Shown here: positions 45,289 through 55,150 of the stretch, one piece after another | Layout: each line of letters starts with the position of its first letter | Numbering within the stretch: position 1 is the first letter of the stretch | DNA from: Virgibacillus dokdonensis | GTDB taxonomy: Bacteria > Bacillota > Bacilli > Bacillales > Amphibacillaceae | Reading direction: 5' to 3' | DNA: 64,000 nucleotides | Assembly: GCF_900166595.1 (NCBI RefSeq) | Contig: NZ_LT745763.1 | Span: forward strand, 4,128,018-4,192,017 | The notes under the pieces: generated by a model | Databases searched by the model: none | What the model was told of the DNA's origin: nothing | The model's input: only the letters and a program-made list of their open reading frames with translations | Position numbers and translations under genes: made by a program

Positions 45289-45362
45289 AAAAAACTTGAC
45301 TTATCGCAAAGTTTTATGGAGAAAGTCTGTCAAAAAAACCTTATACTTTCCTATAGTAGAAC
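45289..45362. repeat. Dispersed hairpin repeat, copy C (nusG-rplK spacer)
   Basis: AAAAAACTTGACTTATCGCAAAG, TTTTATGGAG and CTTATACTTTCCTATAGTAG in family order. The block between them is replaced by AAAGTCTGTCAAAA, which also occurs 64 bp to the left (45258-45271). Confidence 0.7.
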
Positions 45363-45410
45363 AAACTATTTGCACGTGACAAACACTCCAATTTTATAAC
45401 GACAAATGCT

Positions 45411-45947
45411 CTAATCGAGCTTTTCTATTTGTGAGAAATCTAATTCTACAGGTGTTTCTCTTCCGAACATGTTTACGTGAACTTTCACCTTTTGCTTATC
45501 TGTGTCTATGCTTTCAACAGTACCGGTGAAGTCTGTAAACGGACCATCCGTCACACGAACATTCTCTTTAATTTCAAAATTAAATTGTACAGGATTTTCC
45601 GCAACACCCATACGTTTTAATACTGTTTCTACTTCTTCTGGCAATAACGGCGTTGGCTTCGTTCCACCACCACTTGAACCAATAAACCCTGTTACTCCAG
45701 GAGTATTTCGAACGACATACCATGAATCATCTGTCATAATCATCTCTGTGAGCACGTATCCTGGGAAGAATTTCTTCTTCGTTACCTTTTTCTTGCCGTT
45801 TTTTATTTCTGTCTCTTCATCCTCGGGAACAATAACGCGAAATATTTTATCTTCCATCCCCATGGACTCCACACGCTTTTCTAAGTTCGTTTTCACTTTA
45901 TTTTCATAACCAGAATACGTATGTACGACATACCAATTTTTTTCCAT
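45411..45947 (-). CDS. nusG: Transcription elongation/antitermination factor NusG
   Basis: 178 residues: NGN domain (KNWYVVHTYSGYENKVKTNLEKR at the start) and a C-terminal KOW domain (VRVTDGPFTDFTGTVESID). Binds the RNA polymerase clamp and links it to S10/NusE. In the conserved secE-nusG-rplK order, though the secE terminator upstream implies its own promoter, which I could not place with confidence. Confidence 0.98.
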   Translation of the reverse strand: MEKNWYVVHTYSGYENKVKTNLEKRVESMGMEDKIFRVIVPEDEETEIKNGKKKVTKKKFFPGYVLTEMIMTDDSWYVVRNTPGVTGFIGSSGGGTKPTPLLPEEVETVLKRMGVAENPVQFNFEIKENVRVTDGPFTDFTGTVESIDTDKQKVKVHVNMFGRETPVELDFSQIEKLD

Positions 45948-46101
45948 TTATTTGGACAACAGTTCTTGTCCTTCCCTCCCTTTTTGTACTATACAAAACT
46001 TCATTTCAGTTTATTTCATTTTTTACATGCACCAAACATGCAACGTTTTAAATCCATATCACAAATAGACTATATGTGGTTAAACTTTTTTGCTCCAACC
46101 T

Positions 46102-46125
46102 AAAAAACCCGATTGATACCGGGTT
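46102..46125 (-). terminator. Terminator after secE
   Basis: On the minus strand AACCCG pairs with CGGGTT around GTATCAAT, followed by TTTT, about 75 bp after the secE stop. Confidence 0.8.
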
Positions 46126-46198
46126 CCACAAAAACTCATTATTTAGTTCCTTATCATTATAGCATAAAACCGACACAAATATTCAATCATTAGGAAAA

Positions 46199-46366
46199 TC
46201 AAAGTAAGTTTAAAATTTGCGTGATTCCAAGGTCAATTAAAAAGAAGAATAACGCTATAAAAGCAACCGTTGTAATAACCGTTATGGTATAGCTAGTTAA
46301 CTCTTTGCGATTCGGCCAGCTAACTTTCTTCATTTCTCTTGAAACGTTTTTTAAAAAACGAAACAT
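46199..46366 (-). CDS. secE: Preprotein translocase subunit SecE
   Basis: 55 residues: an amphipathic cytosolic helix (FLKNVSREMKKVSWPNRKEL, the conserved SecE signature) and one transmembrane helix. Clamps SecY. ATG 46366 after GGGGGT; the longer frame to 46429 is not supported. Lies between rpmG and nusG. Confidence 0.96.
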   Translation of the reverse strand: MFRFLKNVSREMKKVSWPNRKELTSYTITVITTVAFIALFFFLIDLGITQILNLL

Positions 46367-46443
46367 GCTTGTACCCCCTACACCTGAAAATGACGACTTT
46401 GTTATAGTCATGCTATTTATTTCGCACATTACATCGCGAAAAT

Positions 46444-46593
46444 CTATTTTGTTTCCCGATGCAATGTATGTTTACCACAATGTTTACAATACTTATTTAC
46501 TTCAAGCCGTACAGGTTGTGTGGATACATTTTTATTCGTTGTATAATTTCTACTAGCACAAACTGCACACGCTAAAGTGATTTTCTTATTCAT
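46444..46593 (-). CDS. rpmG: 50S ribosomal protein L33 (zinc-ribbon form)
   Basis: 49 residues, too short for ordinary ORF cutoffs. It begins [19 protein letters not shown] and ends [14 protein letters not shown]. The two CxxC pairs (CAVC and CKHC) make it a zinc-containing C+ paralogue. GAGGTGAGGG precedes the ATG. Position between sigH and secE matches rpmGB in B. subtilis. Confidence 0.95.
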   Translation of the reverse strand: MNKKITLACAVCASRNYTTNKNVSTQPVRLEVNKYCKHCGKHTLHRETK

Positions 46594-46665
46594 TCCCTCA
46601 CCTCGAGCGGAGAGTTTCTAATACTATTTTACTCTAGCATGGTTGCAAAAATGTGTCAATCCTCC

Positions 46666-47316
46666 CTATGAAGTAATTTCCGCCTCCGCAATTAACTGCT
46701 CCAATTTACGCTTTACTCGTTGTAGTGCATTATCGATCGACTTAACATGACGATTAAGCGCAACTGATATTTCATGGTACGTCCTTCCATCTAAATAAAG
46801 TTGCAGTACTTTCTTCTCTAATCCGCTCAATAATTCTGATAATTTCGCTTCTACGTCTCCATATTTTTCCTGGTTCACAAGCAGTTCTTGTGGATCAATA
46901 TCTTTTGATCCTGCGATGACATCTAATAAAGTGCGATCTGTCTCTTCATCATAAATCGGCTTGTCCAAAGACACATACGAATTTAGCGGAATGTGTTTTT
47001 GTCTTGTCGCTGTCTTAATCGCTGTAATGATTTGCCTTGTTACACATAATTCAGCAAAAGCTTTAAATGAGGATAGCTTTTTTCCATCATAATCGCGAAT
47101 AGCCTTATATAAACCGATCATTCCTTCTTGGACAATGTCCTCTTTATCCGCGCCAATTAAAAAATACGTCCGTGCTTTTGCACGTACAAAATTACGATAC
47201 TTGTGTATCAAATAATTTAAAGCGTGACTGTTCCCCTGATGAATAAGCTGCACAATACTCTCATCGTCCAGCTTATTTAAGCGTTGATCGCCCATCTCTA
47301 TTTGATTGACATTCAC
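46666..47316 (-). CDS. sigH: RNA polymerase sigma-H factor
   Basis: 216 residues of the sigma-70 family, with region 2 (YLIHKYRNFVRAKARTYFLIGADKEDIVQEGMIGLYKAIRDY in outline) and region 4 (LEKKVLQLYLDGRTYHEISVALNRHVKSIDNALQR in outline) nearly matching B. subtilis SigH, the transition-state and early-sporulation sigma factor. GTG 47316 is preferred over TTG 47319 by its 7 bp distance to the G-rich ribosome binding site. It has its own promoter with a cre-like palindrome in the spacer. Confidence 0.97.
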   Translation of the reverse strand: MNVNQIEMGDQRLNKLDDESIVQLIHQGNSHALNYLIHKYRNFVRAKARTYFLIGADKEDIVQEGMIGLYKAIRDYDGKKLSSFKAFAELCVTRQIITAIKTATRQKHIPLNSYVSLDKPIYDEETDRTLLDVIAGSKDIDPQELLVNQEKYGDVEAKLSELLSGLEKKVLQLYLDGRTYHEISVALNRHVKSIDNALQRVKRKLEQLIAEAEITS

Positions 47317-47356
47317 CAAGATGCCCCCCCGACTACACGCAGTCCATTTAAAGCTT

Positions 47357-47386
47357 ATTATACAGGAAGCGCTTTAAAGTCGTCAA
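47357..47386 (-). promoter_or_regulatory. Promoter of sigH with cre-like palindrome in the spacer
   Basis: TTGACG (47386-47381), 18 bp spacer, TATAAT (47362-47357). The spacer holds AGGAAGCGCTTTAA (47364-47377), 11 of 14 positions matching a TGAAAGCGCTTTCA-type cre site. Promoter well supported; CcpA binding only a suggestion. Confidence 0.75.
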
Positions 47387-47414
47387 TATTAGAGAAGTGA
47401 GAGTGTTTGTAGTA

Positions 47415-47924
47415 CTACATCTTCCCTCTTCTCCATTTTTCAAAAGTCTCTAACGTTTTCGGATCTAATGTAATTTTTGAATTTGCTTGTTTCTTATAAT
47501 GCTTTTCTATCGTCTTTTCAATGTTCTGTTGTATATTATTCGTTTCTATCCATAGCTCTCGAGCAGATTTCCTTAAAGCTCCACTTCCAAAAATTGTTCG
47601 TTGCTCTGCAAAATCAGATGTTGCTACGTATACTTGCGTACGGATATCTTTTACCTCTTTTACTAATTTTTCAATACATTCATCGGCTGTTTCTTTTTCT
47701 TTTGTATAAATAACTTCTACATTATACGCAGTTGTTTTTGTCTCTACCCCGTGTACATAATAAGCATCAAATACAACAATGACACGAAAACCTGAATACG
47801 CTTGGTATTCAGCCATCCATTCGATTAAACGATCTCGGGCTTGCCCAATATCTTTTTCTTTTAACCGCTGAAGTTCATCCCATGCTCCAATGATGTTATA
47901 TCCATCTACAATGACAACAATCAT
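47415..47924 (-). CDS. rae1: Ribosome-dependent mRNA endonuclease Rae1 (NYN/PIN domain, YacP)
   Basis: 169 residues with the NYN-type PIN fold: the acidic VIVDGYNIIGAW strand at the start (Asp near residue 7) and DAYYVHG and TSDFAEQ motifs. In B. subtilis Rae1 cleaves mRNA in the ribosomal A site. Lies 3 bp after rlmB, the usual order. Confidence 0.93.
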   Translation of the reverse strand: MIVVIVDGYNIIGAWDELQRLKEKDIGQARDRLIEWMAEYQAYSGFRVIVVFDAYYVHGVETKTTAYNVEVIYTKEKETADECIEKLVKEVKDIRTQVYVATSDFAEQRTIFGSGALRKSARELWIETNNIQQNIEKTIEKHYKKQANSKITLDPKTLETFEKWRRGKM

Positions 47925-47927
47925 CGC

Positions 47928-48674
47928 TTATTCACCATAAGGATTCCTTTTCCGATACACCTCATATAATAAAAGGCTACAAGCAACGGAAGCGTTAAGA
48001 GAGGATACCTTCCCCTTCATGGGTAAGCTTACTGTCCAATCACATTTTTTCTTTACTAGACGGCTCATCCCTTTCCCTTCGTTTCCCACTACAATAGCGA
48101 GCGGCAGCGTACCTTCTAATTGCCGATAATCCTCTGATGCATCCGCTTCTGTACCAACTACCCAAATATTACGTTCCTTCAATGCTTCAATAGTATTAGC
48201 AATATTCGTTACGCGAACAACCGGTACATGCTCCATTGCCCCAGCTGCTGTTTTGGCTACAGTTGCAGTTAAACCTACGGATCGACGCTTTGGAATAATG
48301 ACGCCGTGTGCCCCTACAGCATCTGCCGTCCGTAAAATAGAACCTAAATTATGCGGGTCTTCTAATTCATCTAAAATCAAAAAGAATGCTGCTTCATTTC
48401 GTTTTTCAGCTTGGTGAAATAGATCATCTAGCGTTGCATATGTATACGATGCGACATATGCGACCACCCCTTGATGGCTTCCTCCTTTAGCTAACTGATC
48501 TAATTTATGTTTGGGAACTTTTTGAACGACAGTATGTGCCGTTTTCCCTAATTGAAAAAACTTTGCTTGTACGGAAGAGTTTAACTGTTCGGATACAAAC
48601 ACTTTATTTATCGACCTCCCCGACTTCATCGCTTCTATAACAGGATTTTTACCAATTATCAGCTCCTGATCCAT
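47928..48674 (-). CDS. rlmB: 23S rRNA (guanosine-2'-O)-methyltransferase RlmB (SpoU family)
   Basis: 248 residues; N-terminal RNA-binding domain and C-terminal SPOUT knot. Motif 1 [21 protein letters not shown], motif 2 [10 protein letters not shown] and motif 3 [14 protein letters not shown] are intact. Predicted target is G2251 of 23S rRNA. ATG 48674 is 9 bp after AGGAG; it overlaps mrnC by 26 bp. Confidence 0.95.
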   Translation of the reverse strand: MDQELIIGKNPVIEAMKSGRSINKVFVSEQLNSSVQAKFFQLGKTAHTVVQKVPKHKLDQLAKGGSHQGVVAYVASYTYATLDDLFHQAEKRNEAAFFLILDELEDPHNLGSILRTADAVGAHGVIIPKRRSVGLTATVAKTAAGAMEHVPVVRVTNIANTIEALKERNIWVVGTEADASEDYRQLEGTLPLAIVVGNEGKGMSRLVKKKCDWTVSLPMKGKVSSLNASVACSLLLYEVYRKRNPYGE

Positions 48675-49074
48675 ATTCGGTTCCACTCCTTTCTGTTAAC
48701 TGAATCGCTTCTTCAATAAGTTGTTCTAACCGTTCTTTATCATTTCCTAAATAAAGATAACCGATTAATGCTTCGAAGGCTGTACTGTAGCGATATGTTT
48801 GAACGCGTATGTTTTTGGGAATAGAGCCTGACTTTGCATTTCTTCCTCTTGTCACTACCCGTACTTCTTCTGCGGTTAACTTGTCCACCTTTAGCCAGTG
48901 GCGAACAACAGTTGCTTGCGCTTTTCCTGACACATAACGGATTGCTTGTTGATGTAATTGCTGTGGTTTTACTTGACCTTGTTGAAGGAGGTGCTCTCTT
49001 ACATACAATTCATAGACAGCATCTCCCATATAGGCAAGGGCAAGGCTTTTCAATTGTTTTACATCTTGCTCCAT
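48649..49074 (-). CDS. mrnC: Mini-ribonuclease III
   Basis: 141 residues: an RNase III catalytic domain without ds[21 protein letters not shown] carries the catalytic Asp and [10 protein letters not shown] the matching Glu. Matures 23S rRNA termini in B. subtilis. ATG 49074 after AGAGG, 2 bp from the cysS stop. Confidence 0.95.
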   Translation of the reverse strand: MEQDVKQLKSLALAYMGDAVYELYVREHLLQQGQVKPQQLHQQAIRYVSGKAQATVVRHWLKVDKLTAEEVRVVTRGRNAKSGSIPKNIRVQTYRYSTAFEALIGYLYLGNDKERLEQLIEEAIQLTERSGTEYGSGADNW

Positions 49075-49076
49075 GG

Positions 49077-50477
49077 TTATCCTCTTTTCCATCGTACTCC
49101 TTGAGGCGTATCTTCTAAAATGATATTTTTTTCTTTTAGCATATCTCTAATTTCATCAGCACGAGCGAAATCACGAGCTTTTCTTGCGGTATTACGTTCT
49201 TCAATTAATGCCTCAATCTCTGCATCTAGTAGCTCCTGTTCCACCTCTAATTCAATTCCAAGAACCTTTAAGAAAGAGTGTATGACTTGTTGGAAAGCTG
49301 CAATTACCTCGCTTGATGTCTGTTTTTGTTGCAAGTAGACATTCGCTTCTTTCGCTACTTCAAAAAGAACTGAAATTGCATTGGCAGTATGAAAGTCATC
49401 ATCCATCTCCGCCTCAAATTGCTGCTTCCATTGCGCTAGCTTTTGCAACCAATCCTCTTTATGATCTACAAGATCCATGCTAGAAGGTTTGCGGTGCTCT
49501 AAATTAAAATAAGCTGTTTTTATTCGCTCTAAACTGTTTTCTGCACTCTGTAATAACTCCTCAGAAAAGTTAATCGGGTGACGATAATGGACACTAAGCA
49601 TAAAGAAACGAATGACTTGTGGATCATACTGTTGGATTAAATCGCGAGCTAATAAAAAGTTTCCTAGTGATTTGGACATTTTTTCATTATCAATGTTGAT
49701 ATAACCATTATGCATCCAATAGTTAGCAAATGTTTTTCCCGTCAGAGCTTCCGATTGCGCTATTTCGTTCTCATGGTGTGGAAAAGCAAGGTCTTGCCCT
49801 CCTGCATGAATATCAATTGTCTCCCCAAGGTATTTTTTTACCATGGCAGAGCACTCAATATGCCATCCGGGGCGCCCTTTTCCCCACGGCGAATCCCAAG
49901 CAATCTCTCCATCCTTTGCCTTTTTCCATAAAGCAAAGTCAAGTGGATCTGTTTTCTTCTCACCAACTTGAATTCGAGCTCCAGACCTTAGCTCATCGAC
50001 AGATTGATGAGATAACTTTCCATATCCTTTAAACTCCCGAGGTTTAAAATAGACATCACCTTGCACTTCATAAGCAACACCTGTTTCAATAAGCTTCTCA
50101 ATAAAGGCGATAATATCAGCCATTGTTTCTGTTACTCGAGGGTTATGTGTAGCTTCTTTTACCCCTAAAGCACCAACATCTTCTAAATAAGCGGAAATAA
50201 ACCGGTTAGCTACCTCTGGCACTTCCTTACCGAGCTCATTGGCAACTTTAATTAACTTATCGTCCACATCCGTAAAATTGAGCACATAATCTACTTCAAA
50301 ACCCTTGTACTCTAAATAACGTCTCACTGTATCAAAGACAATTGCAGGTCTTGCATTACCAATATGAATATAGTTATATACAGTCGGTCCGCAAACATAC
50401 ATGCTCACTTTGCCCTGTTCTATTGGTTTAAACACTTCTTTTTTACGTGTTAACGTATTGTATATTTTAATGGACAT
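49077..50477 (-). CDS. cysS: Cysteinyl-tRNA synthetase
   Basis: 466 residues, class I synthetase. HIGN at residues 38-41, zinc ligand C29 in YVCGPT, a CSAM segment and HHENE histidines for zinc, and KMSKSLGN. Overlaps cysE by 11 bp and so is under the same cysteine T-box. Confidence 0.98.
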   Translation of the reverse strand: MSIKIYNTLTRKKEVFKPIEQGKVSMYVCGPTVYNYIHIGNARPAIVFDTVRRYLEYKGFEVDYVLNFTDVDDKLIKVANELGKEVPEVANRFISAYLEDVGALGVKEATHNPRVTETMADIIAFIEKLIETGVAYEVQGDVYFKPREFKGYGKLSHQSVDELRSGARIQVGEKKTDPLDFALWKKAKDGEIAWDSPWGKGRPGWHIECSAMVKKYLGETIDIHAGGQDLAFPHHENEIAQSEALTGKTFANYWMHNGYINIDNEKMSKSLGNFLLARDLIQQYDPQVIRFFMLSVHYRHPINFSEELLQSAENSLERIKTAYFNLEHRKPSSMDLVDHKEDWLQKLAQWKQQFEAEMDDDFHTANAISVLFEVAKEANVYLQQKQTSSEVIAAFQQVIHSFLKVLGIELEVEQELLDAEIEALIEERNTARKARDFARADEIRDMLKEKNIILEDTPQGVRWKRG

Positions 50478-51129
50478 CGTGTTTTTTCCCTTCCTTTAAT
50501 TTAGCTATTTCTTCCTTTAATGCATCAATTTCCTGCTGTAAATATTCACATCGATTTGCTACTGGATCAGGTAGTTTGTGATGATTTAAGTCTTTAGTAA
50601 CCTTTTCTCCGCGGTGCTTTACAATTTTGCCCGGGATACCGACTACGGTAGCATTATCGGGCACATCCTTTAAAACAACAGACCCGCCACCTACTTTTGC
50701 GCTTTCCCCAATTGTTATGGATCCAAGCACTTTGGCTCCTGTTGCAATCAGCGCATTATCTTTTATCGTCGGATGCCGCTTTCCCTTTTCTTTTCCAGTA
50801 CCACCTAACGTTACCCCTTGAAAAATCGTTACATTATTGCCAATTTCGCATGTTTCACCAATAACAACTCCCATTCCATGGTCAATAAATAAACGTCTAC
50901 CAATTATCGCACCTGGGTGAATTTCAATTCCAGTAAAGAAACGGTTCATTTGTGAGATGACACGGGCAATAAAAAACATTTTACGCTTATATAACGCGTG
51001 GGCAATACGGTGCGACCAAACAGCATGAAGACCTGAATACGTTAAAAAAACTTCAAAATAAGAGCGTGCAGCTGGGTCCTGCTCGAATACAGCATCCATA
51101 TCATCTTTCATTCGTTTCCAAATGCCCAT
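50467..51129 (-). CDS. cysE: Serine O-acetyltransferase
   Basis: 220 residues; makes O-acetylserine, the first step of cysteine synthesis. Helical N-terminal domain then a left-handed beta helix of hexapeptide repeats, with the catalytic [11 protein letters not shown]. The C-terminal segment is a charged coiled-coil-like tail. ATG 51129 follows GGAGG. Its leader carries a T-box and, unusually, a group II intron. Confidence 0.98.
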   Translation of the reverse strand: MGIWKRMKDDMDAVFEQDPAARSYFEVFLTYSGLHAVWSHRIAHALYKRKMFFIARVISQMNRFFTGIEIHPGAIIGRRLFIDHGMGVVIGETCEIGNNVTIFQGVTLGGTGKEKGKRHPTIKDNALIATGAKVLGSITIGESAKVGGGSVVLKDVPDNATVVGIPGKIVKHRGEKVTKDLNHHKLPDPVANRCEYLQQEIDALKEEIAKLKEGKKHDVH

Positions 51130-51185
51130 CCTCCAGCCTCCTTCCCCATGATTAATGTAATACATAAAGGATGTAAAACCTATCT

Positions 51186-51215
51186 ATTATATTTAGCTTC
51201 ATTCTTAGCCGTAAA
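51186..51215 (-). promoter_or_regulatory. Possible secondary promoter upstream of cysE
   Basis: TTTACG (51215-51210), 18 bp spacer, TATAAT (51191-51186). If active it would let cysE-cysS escape both the T-box and the intron. Confidence 0.4.
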
Positions 51216-51362
51216 GCTTTTTCTGCAAAATCTCCTTGTTAGACATCTATTTTCATTAACAATAGTAGCTCCATTCATGCAAGCTTTCGTGCTAAATACA
51301 AGTATCATTGTTTGCGGTTTACATTCACGGTGTATAGCAAAGGATTTGATAACAATGAACCA

Positions 51363-53259
51363 ATCGAGTAGAGGGAAAAGTTAAGTAACTTTACGCCCCT
51401 CTCACACCACCGTACGTACCGTTCGGTATACGGCGGTTCAATAGTTTGAGTGTACGAACTGGTATTGTAGAGCGATGTCTTTATATCCTCTCGATGCCAG
51501 TTCTTTATCTGTTAATGAACGATGGAGTACATAACTACTGGATATAACCCAGTAGCCCTTTCTTGTATTCGACCATTCATAAGCTTTATGTTTATCGATA
51601 CCTAAGCGAATTAGATTTTTCCTTTTTGTGCGTGGGTTTTTCCACTGCTTCCAGAGATATTGTCTAATTCTTCGCTTCAACCATCCATTGAGATTCTTTA
51701 TAAATCCTTTCATTTCCCCTATGCCATAGTAGTTTATCCAACCTGTCATAAGTTGTTGGATTTCTTTAAGAATCACTTCGAGATGTCGTCCACGATTGCG
51801 TTTGGTGATCCGCTTGAGTTTCCTTTTGACGGTCACTTTCGCTTTATTATGCGGACGAATTTTGACACCCTTCTTCGTAGCTAATAAGCAGAAGCCAAGA
51901 AACTTACGTTTCAAAGGACTTCCAACCGCACTCTTTTCTCGGTTAACAGTTAAACTCAGATCCTTCTCAAGAAAGTTCGTTATATTATCCATTACCCGAT
52001 ATCCTGCTCTCCTGCTTTTCACATAGATATTACAGTCGTCCGCATAGCGGACGAATCTGTGACCACGCTTTTCTAATCGTTGGTCTAATTCATTCAGATA
52101 AATATTACTGAGTAACGGCGATAAGTTTCCACCTTGCGGCGTTCCTTCTTCCGATTTCTCAAAGATACCGTTTATCATAATTCCACTCAATAAATACTGT
52201 CTTACCAAGCGAAGCACGCGCTTATCATCTATCTGTTTTTCCACGAAATACATCAGTTTGTCATGATTTACCGTATCGAAGTAGGATTTCATATCCAAAT
52301 CCACCACATATTTGTACCCTTGTTCGTAGTATGACTTTGCCCGTATGATGGCTTGATGTGCACTACGTTTTGGACGAAACCCAAAACTATTATCGGAGAA
52401 CTTTGGTTCAAATATTGGTTGGAGCACTTGGTTAATCGCTTGTTGAAGCATCCGGTCGATGACTGTCGGAATCCCCAGTTTTCTCTTTCCACCGTCTGGT
52501 TTCGGGATTTCAACCCGCAGGACGGGTTGCGGTTTGTATTTTTCTTGATATAACTGGAGTAATAGTTCCTCTTTATGTTCCTTCAAGTATGGAAGTAGTT
52601 GGTCGCACGTCATACCGTCTACACCGGCTGCCCCCTTATTTCTGACGACTTGAAGGTAAGCTTGATTGAGATTGTTCCTTGACAGGATTCTTTCAAACAG
52701 ATTGGATACACCATTTTGATTGTTCTTTTCACCATGTAAGCCACTATGCGCTTCGACATACCCTTCATGTTCCACACTATCTCTCTGCCGATAGCCAGAT
52801 TCTCCTGTTTTCTGCAGTTGTCGCACCTTACACACCTCCTAGAGCTTTCAAAACGACTATTGTTCGGTCCTTCATGTTTCGTCAAGTAACATTACTATGA
52901 CCTCTGCTGACTTCTTGTGATTCACCAAGACGTCATCGTCTTGGTTGTGCTGGTTTGTTATCATTCAACTCCCACTGCACCCTCACAAGACCTCCCCCGG
53001 TAAGAGCGAAAACTTTCCTCCCATGTAACTGCTAGATTTACTGTATAGGTTTCGGGCAGTATTGGACTTCAGTTTGTTAGGCAACCTTATCCGACCTAAT
53101 TCAGCCTTCTATCTAGTTTCTGTTCGTCAGTTCAGGAGTTTGCGTCCGACTTCCTTCAGCCACTACCTCGCGATAGCCACCTTGTCTTTCGCTAACAGTT
53201 CCTACTGCCATGCCTGTAGTGGACTTTCACCACCAAGTTTTCGCCCATGCAGGGCGCAC
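51363..53259 (-). mobile_element. Group IIC (bacterial class C) intron, complete
   Basis: Begins at GTGCGCCC (53259), the GUGYG 5' end, followed by a domain I start close to the O. iheyensis intron as I remember it. The 3' part has a domain V (CCGCCGTATACCGAACGG with TACGTACGGTGG, about 51405-51440), then domain VI ending CCCTCTACTCGAT near 51363. Length about 1.9 kb; the 3' boundary may be off by a few bases. It carries an RT between domains. It sits directly after an intrinsic terminator, the known insertion preference of group IIC introns. Confidence 0.9.
51438..52826 (-). CDS. ltrA: Group II intron reverse transcriptase/maturase
   Basis: 462 residues. RT blocks: GAAGVDGM near residue 66, PKPDGGKRKLGIPTVIDR, FGFRPKRSAHQAI, DLDMKSYFDTVNHDKL, EGTPQGGNLSPLLSN and the catalytic YADD at 261-264, then a maturase (GIIM) domain near 330-410. 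No HNH endonuclease follows, as expected for class C. The GTG at 52826 is 8 bp after AGGAGG. Intact, so splicing and mobility are probably competent. Confidence 0.95.
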   Translation of the reverse strand: MRQLQKTGESGYRQRDSVEHEGYVEAHSGLHGEKNNQNGVSNLFERILSRNNLNQAYLQVVRNKGAAGVDGMTCDQLLPYLKEHKEELLLQLYQEKYKPQPVLRVEIPKPDGGKRKLGIPTVIDRMLQQAINQVLQPIFEPKFSDNSFGFRPKRSAHQAIIRAKSYYEQGYKYVVDLDMKSYFDTVNHDKLMYFVEKQIDDKRVLRLVRQYLLSGIMINGIFEKSEEGTPQGGNLSPLLSNIYLNELDQRLEKRGHRFVRYADDCNIYVKSRRAGYRVMDNITNFLEKDLSLTVNREKSAVGSPLKRKFLGFCLLATKKGVKIRPHNKAKVTVKRKLKRITKRNRGRHLEVILKEIQQLMTGWINYYGIGEMKGFIKNLNGWLKRRIRQYLWKQWKNPRTKRKNLIRLGIDKHKAYEWSNTRKGYWVISSSYVLHRSLTDKELASRGYKDIALQYQFVHSNY

Positions 53260-53260
53260 C

Positions 53261-53299
53261 TAAAAAAGCGTCTCTGGGTATGCATACTCAGAGACGCTT
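53261..53299 (-). terminator. T-box terminator of the cysE leader
   Basis: AAGCGTCTCTG pairs with CAGAGACGCTT on the minus strand and is followed by TTTTTTA; the group II intron begins 2-3 bases after the T run. Confidence 0.92.
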
Positions 53300-53505
53300 T
53301 CATGCGCGGTTCCACTCTGTTTGAAGGATAAATAAATTCCTTCCAACTTAAACTTATAACGGTAAGCGCCGCCGTTATGTACTACTATTCCACAACGGAC
53401 TTCAGAGGAGCACTTCAAAAGCAATCCTAAAAACCACTTCCAGCCAAGGTGATTCTCTCTGTGTTAGTTTATTGCTTTTTACTTTCCCTCGTCATCGTTC
53501 CTTAT
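53261..53505 (-). ncRNA. Cysteine T-box riboswitch (cysE-cysS leader)
   Basis: The T-box antiterminator core AGAGTGGAACCGCGC is at 53318-53304. Stem I features precede it: AGAGAGAA (K-turn side), TTGGCTGGAAG (distal loop region) and a TGC triplet at 53412-53410 in the GAAGTGCTCC specifier position, fitting tRNA-Cys. The terminator follows. Uncharged tRNA-Cys would favour read-through into the intron and cysE-cysS. Confidence 0.9.
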
Positions 53506-53507
53506 TT

Positions 53508-53529
53508 ATGTAATATTACTATATTACAT
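53508..53529. promoter_or_regulatory. Perfect palindrome at the head of the T-box region
   Basis: ATGTAATAT and ATATTACAT flank a 4-base centre, between the gltX stop and the T-box. It may be an operator or overlap the promoter; no protein can be assigned. Confidence 0.4.
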
Positions 53530-53549
53530 TTTACGTAAGTTGTGAATCA

Positions 53550-55019
53550 TTACGCTTTAAGTTTCTTTAATACAGCGTCTAAATGGCTAATGACGGTATC
53601 TTTTCCTAGTAGTTCAATTGCCATCGGTAATTCTGGTCCATGAGTTTGTCCCGTAGTAGCTACACGGATCGGCATAAATAGTTTCTTACCTCGATGCCCC
53701 GTTTCTTTTTGTGTTGCTTTAATCTGAGCTTTAATAGAGTCGGCTGTAAAATCATCCAAATGAAGGAGCTTATCTGTGAAGACTTGTAATACCTCTGGAA
53801 CTTGCTCTCCTTCAAGAACTTCCCAAGCAGCGTCATCAAAGCTGAGCTCTTTAGAGAAAAACATCTCCGTTAATTCTACAATTTCTGCACCATAACGCAA
53901 TTGCTCTTTGTATAATGCAATAACCTTCTCAACCCATTCCCTTGTCTCTTCATCCATATCGTTCGGCAGCTTTTCAGCCTTTACTAAATGTGGTAGTGCC
54001 AAGTCAATCACTTCTGAAAGGTCTGTCGCTTTTATATACGCATTATTCATCCACTTCAATTTATGACGGTCAAAGATAGCTGCAGACGTAGATAAGCGAT
54101 TTGGATCAAAGATATCAATTAAAGTTGGCTTATCAAAAATTTCCTCTTCCCCAACCGGAGACCAACCTAGTAACGTAATAAAATTAAACAAAGCTTCTGG
54201 CAAATAGCCTAAGTCATGGTACTGTTCAATGAATTGAATAATATGCTGGTCACGCTTGCTTAATTTTTTCCGTTCTTCGTTAAGAATCAGTGTCATATGG
54301 CCAAATTTTGGCGGCTGCCAACCAAATGCATCATATATCATCATTTGTTTTGGAGTATTGGAAATATGTTCTTCTCCTCGTAATACGTGCGTAATTTCCA
54401 TTAGATGGTCATCAATAGCTACGGCAAAGTTATACGTCGGAATACCGTTTTTCTTTACAATAACCCAATCACCAAAATCACTAGATTCAAATGTAATATC
54501 GCCTCTTACCATATCATTAAATGTATATGTCTTATTTTCAGGAACTCGCATACGGATGCTTGGTAAACGCCCCTCCTCTTCAAAGGCTGCGATTTGTGCT
54601 TCCGTTAAATCACGATGGGCGCCAGAATATTTTGGAACTTGGCCGTTAGCGCGCTGTTGCTCTCTTTCCGCTTCAAGCTCCTCCTCTGTCATATAGCATT
54701 TGTATGCCAAGCCTCTTTCTAACAGCTCGTCCACATATTTTTGATAAATATCAAGACGCTCCATCTGACGGTACGGACCGTAATCGCCACCTACATCAGC
54801 GCCTTCATCCCATTCAACACCTAACCATTTTAAAAACTTTAGCTGGCTTTCTTCGCCACCTGCTACGTTTCGTTTCTCGTCTGTGTCTTCAATGCGAATA
54901 ATCATTTTTCCATTGAAATGTTTTGCATATAAGTAATTAAATAATGCTGTACGTGCGTTTCCGATATGCAAATGACCTGTTGGACTTGGTGCATAACGTA
55001 CTCGAACCTGATTTGTCAT
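53550..55019 (-). CDS. gltX: Glutamyl-tRNA synthetase
   Basis: 489 residues, class I synthetase. [13 protein letters not shown] (residues 12-24) is the HIGH region and KLSKRD the KMSKS loop. ATG 55019 gives the [15 protein letters not shown] start and lies after GGGGAAG. In most Bacilli it may also charge tRNA-Gln for later amidation. Normally follows ispD-ispF, which are absent here. Confidence 0.98.
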   Translation of the reverse strand: MTNQVRVRYAPSPTGHLHIGNARTALFNYLYAKHFNGKMIIRIEDTDEKRNVAGGEESQLKFLKWLGVEWDEGADVGGDYGPYRQMERLDIYQKYVDELLERGLAYKCYMTEEELEAEREQQRANGQVPKYSGAHRDLTEAQIAAFEEEGRLPSIRMRVPENKTYTFNDMVRGDITFESSDFGDWVIVKKNGIPTYNFAVAIDDHLMEITHVLRGEEHISNTPKQMMIYDAFGWQPPKFGHMTLILNEERKKLSKRDQHIIQFIEQYHDLGYLPEALFNFITLLGWSPVGEEEIFDKPTLIDIFDPNRLSTSAAIFDRHKLKWMNNAYIKATDLSEVIDLALPHLVKAEKLPNDMDEETREWVEKVIALYKEQLRYGAEIVELTEMFFSKELSFDDAAWEVLEGEQVPEVLQVFTDKLLHLDDFTADSIKAQIKATQKETGHRGKKLFMPIRVATTGQTHGPELPMAIELLGKDTVISHLDAVLKKLKA

Positions 55020-55055
55020 GGCTCTTCCCCTTTCTACAATCAAACATGAATTAGA

Positions 55056-55150
55056 TAAATTTAGCTTACCGCCAACTCTTTATGGCGGAATAACGCCGTT
55101 GTTTTTCTTATTCTATAAACCTTAAAACTGTATACTTTCCTAAAATAAAA
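55056..55150. repeat. Dispersed hairpin repeat, copy D (gltX-yacL spacer)
   Basis: TTTAGCTTACCGCCAA, TTATGGCGGAATAACGCCG (GGCG/CGCC hairpin), TTCTATAAACCTTAAAA and TATACTTTCCTAAAATA in family order. Confidence 0.7.

Noticed and set aside
45502..45909. 135-codon plus-strand frame opposite nusG
   Set aside because: Antisense shadow of nusG with biased composition.
51148..51384. 78-codon plus-strand frame between cysE and the intron
   Set aside because: Antisense to the cysE leader and intron end; no ribosome binding site.
54256..54696. 146-codon plus-strand frame opposite gltX
   Set aside because: Shadow of gltX; no family resemblance or ribosome binding site.
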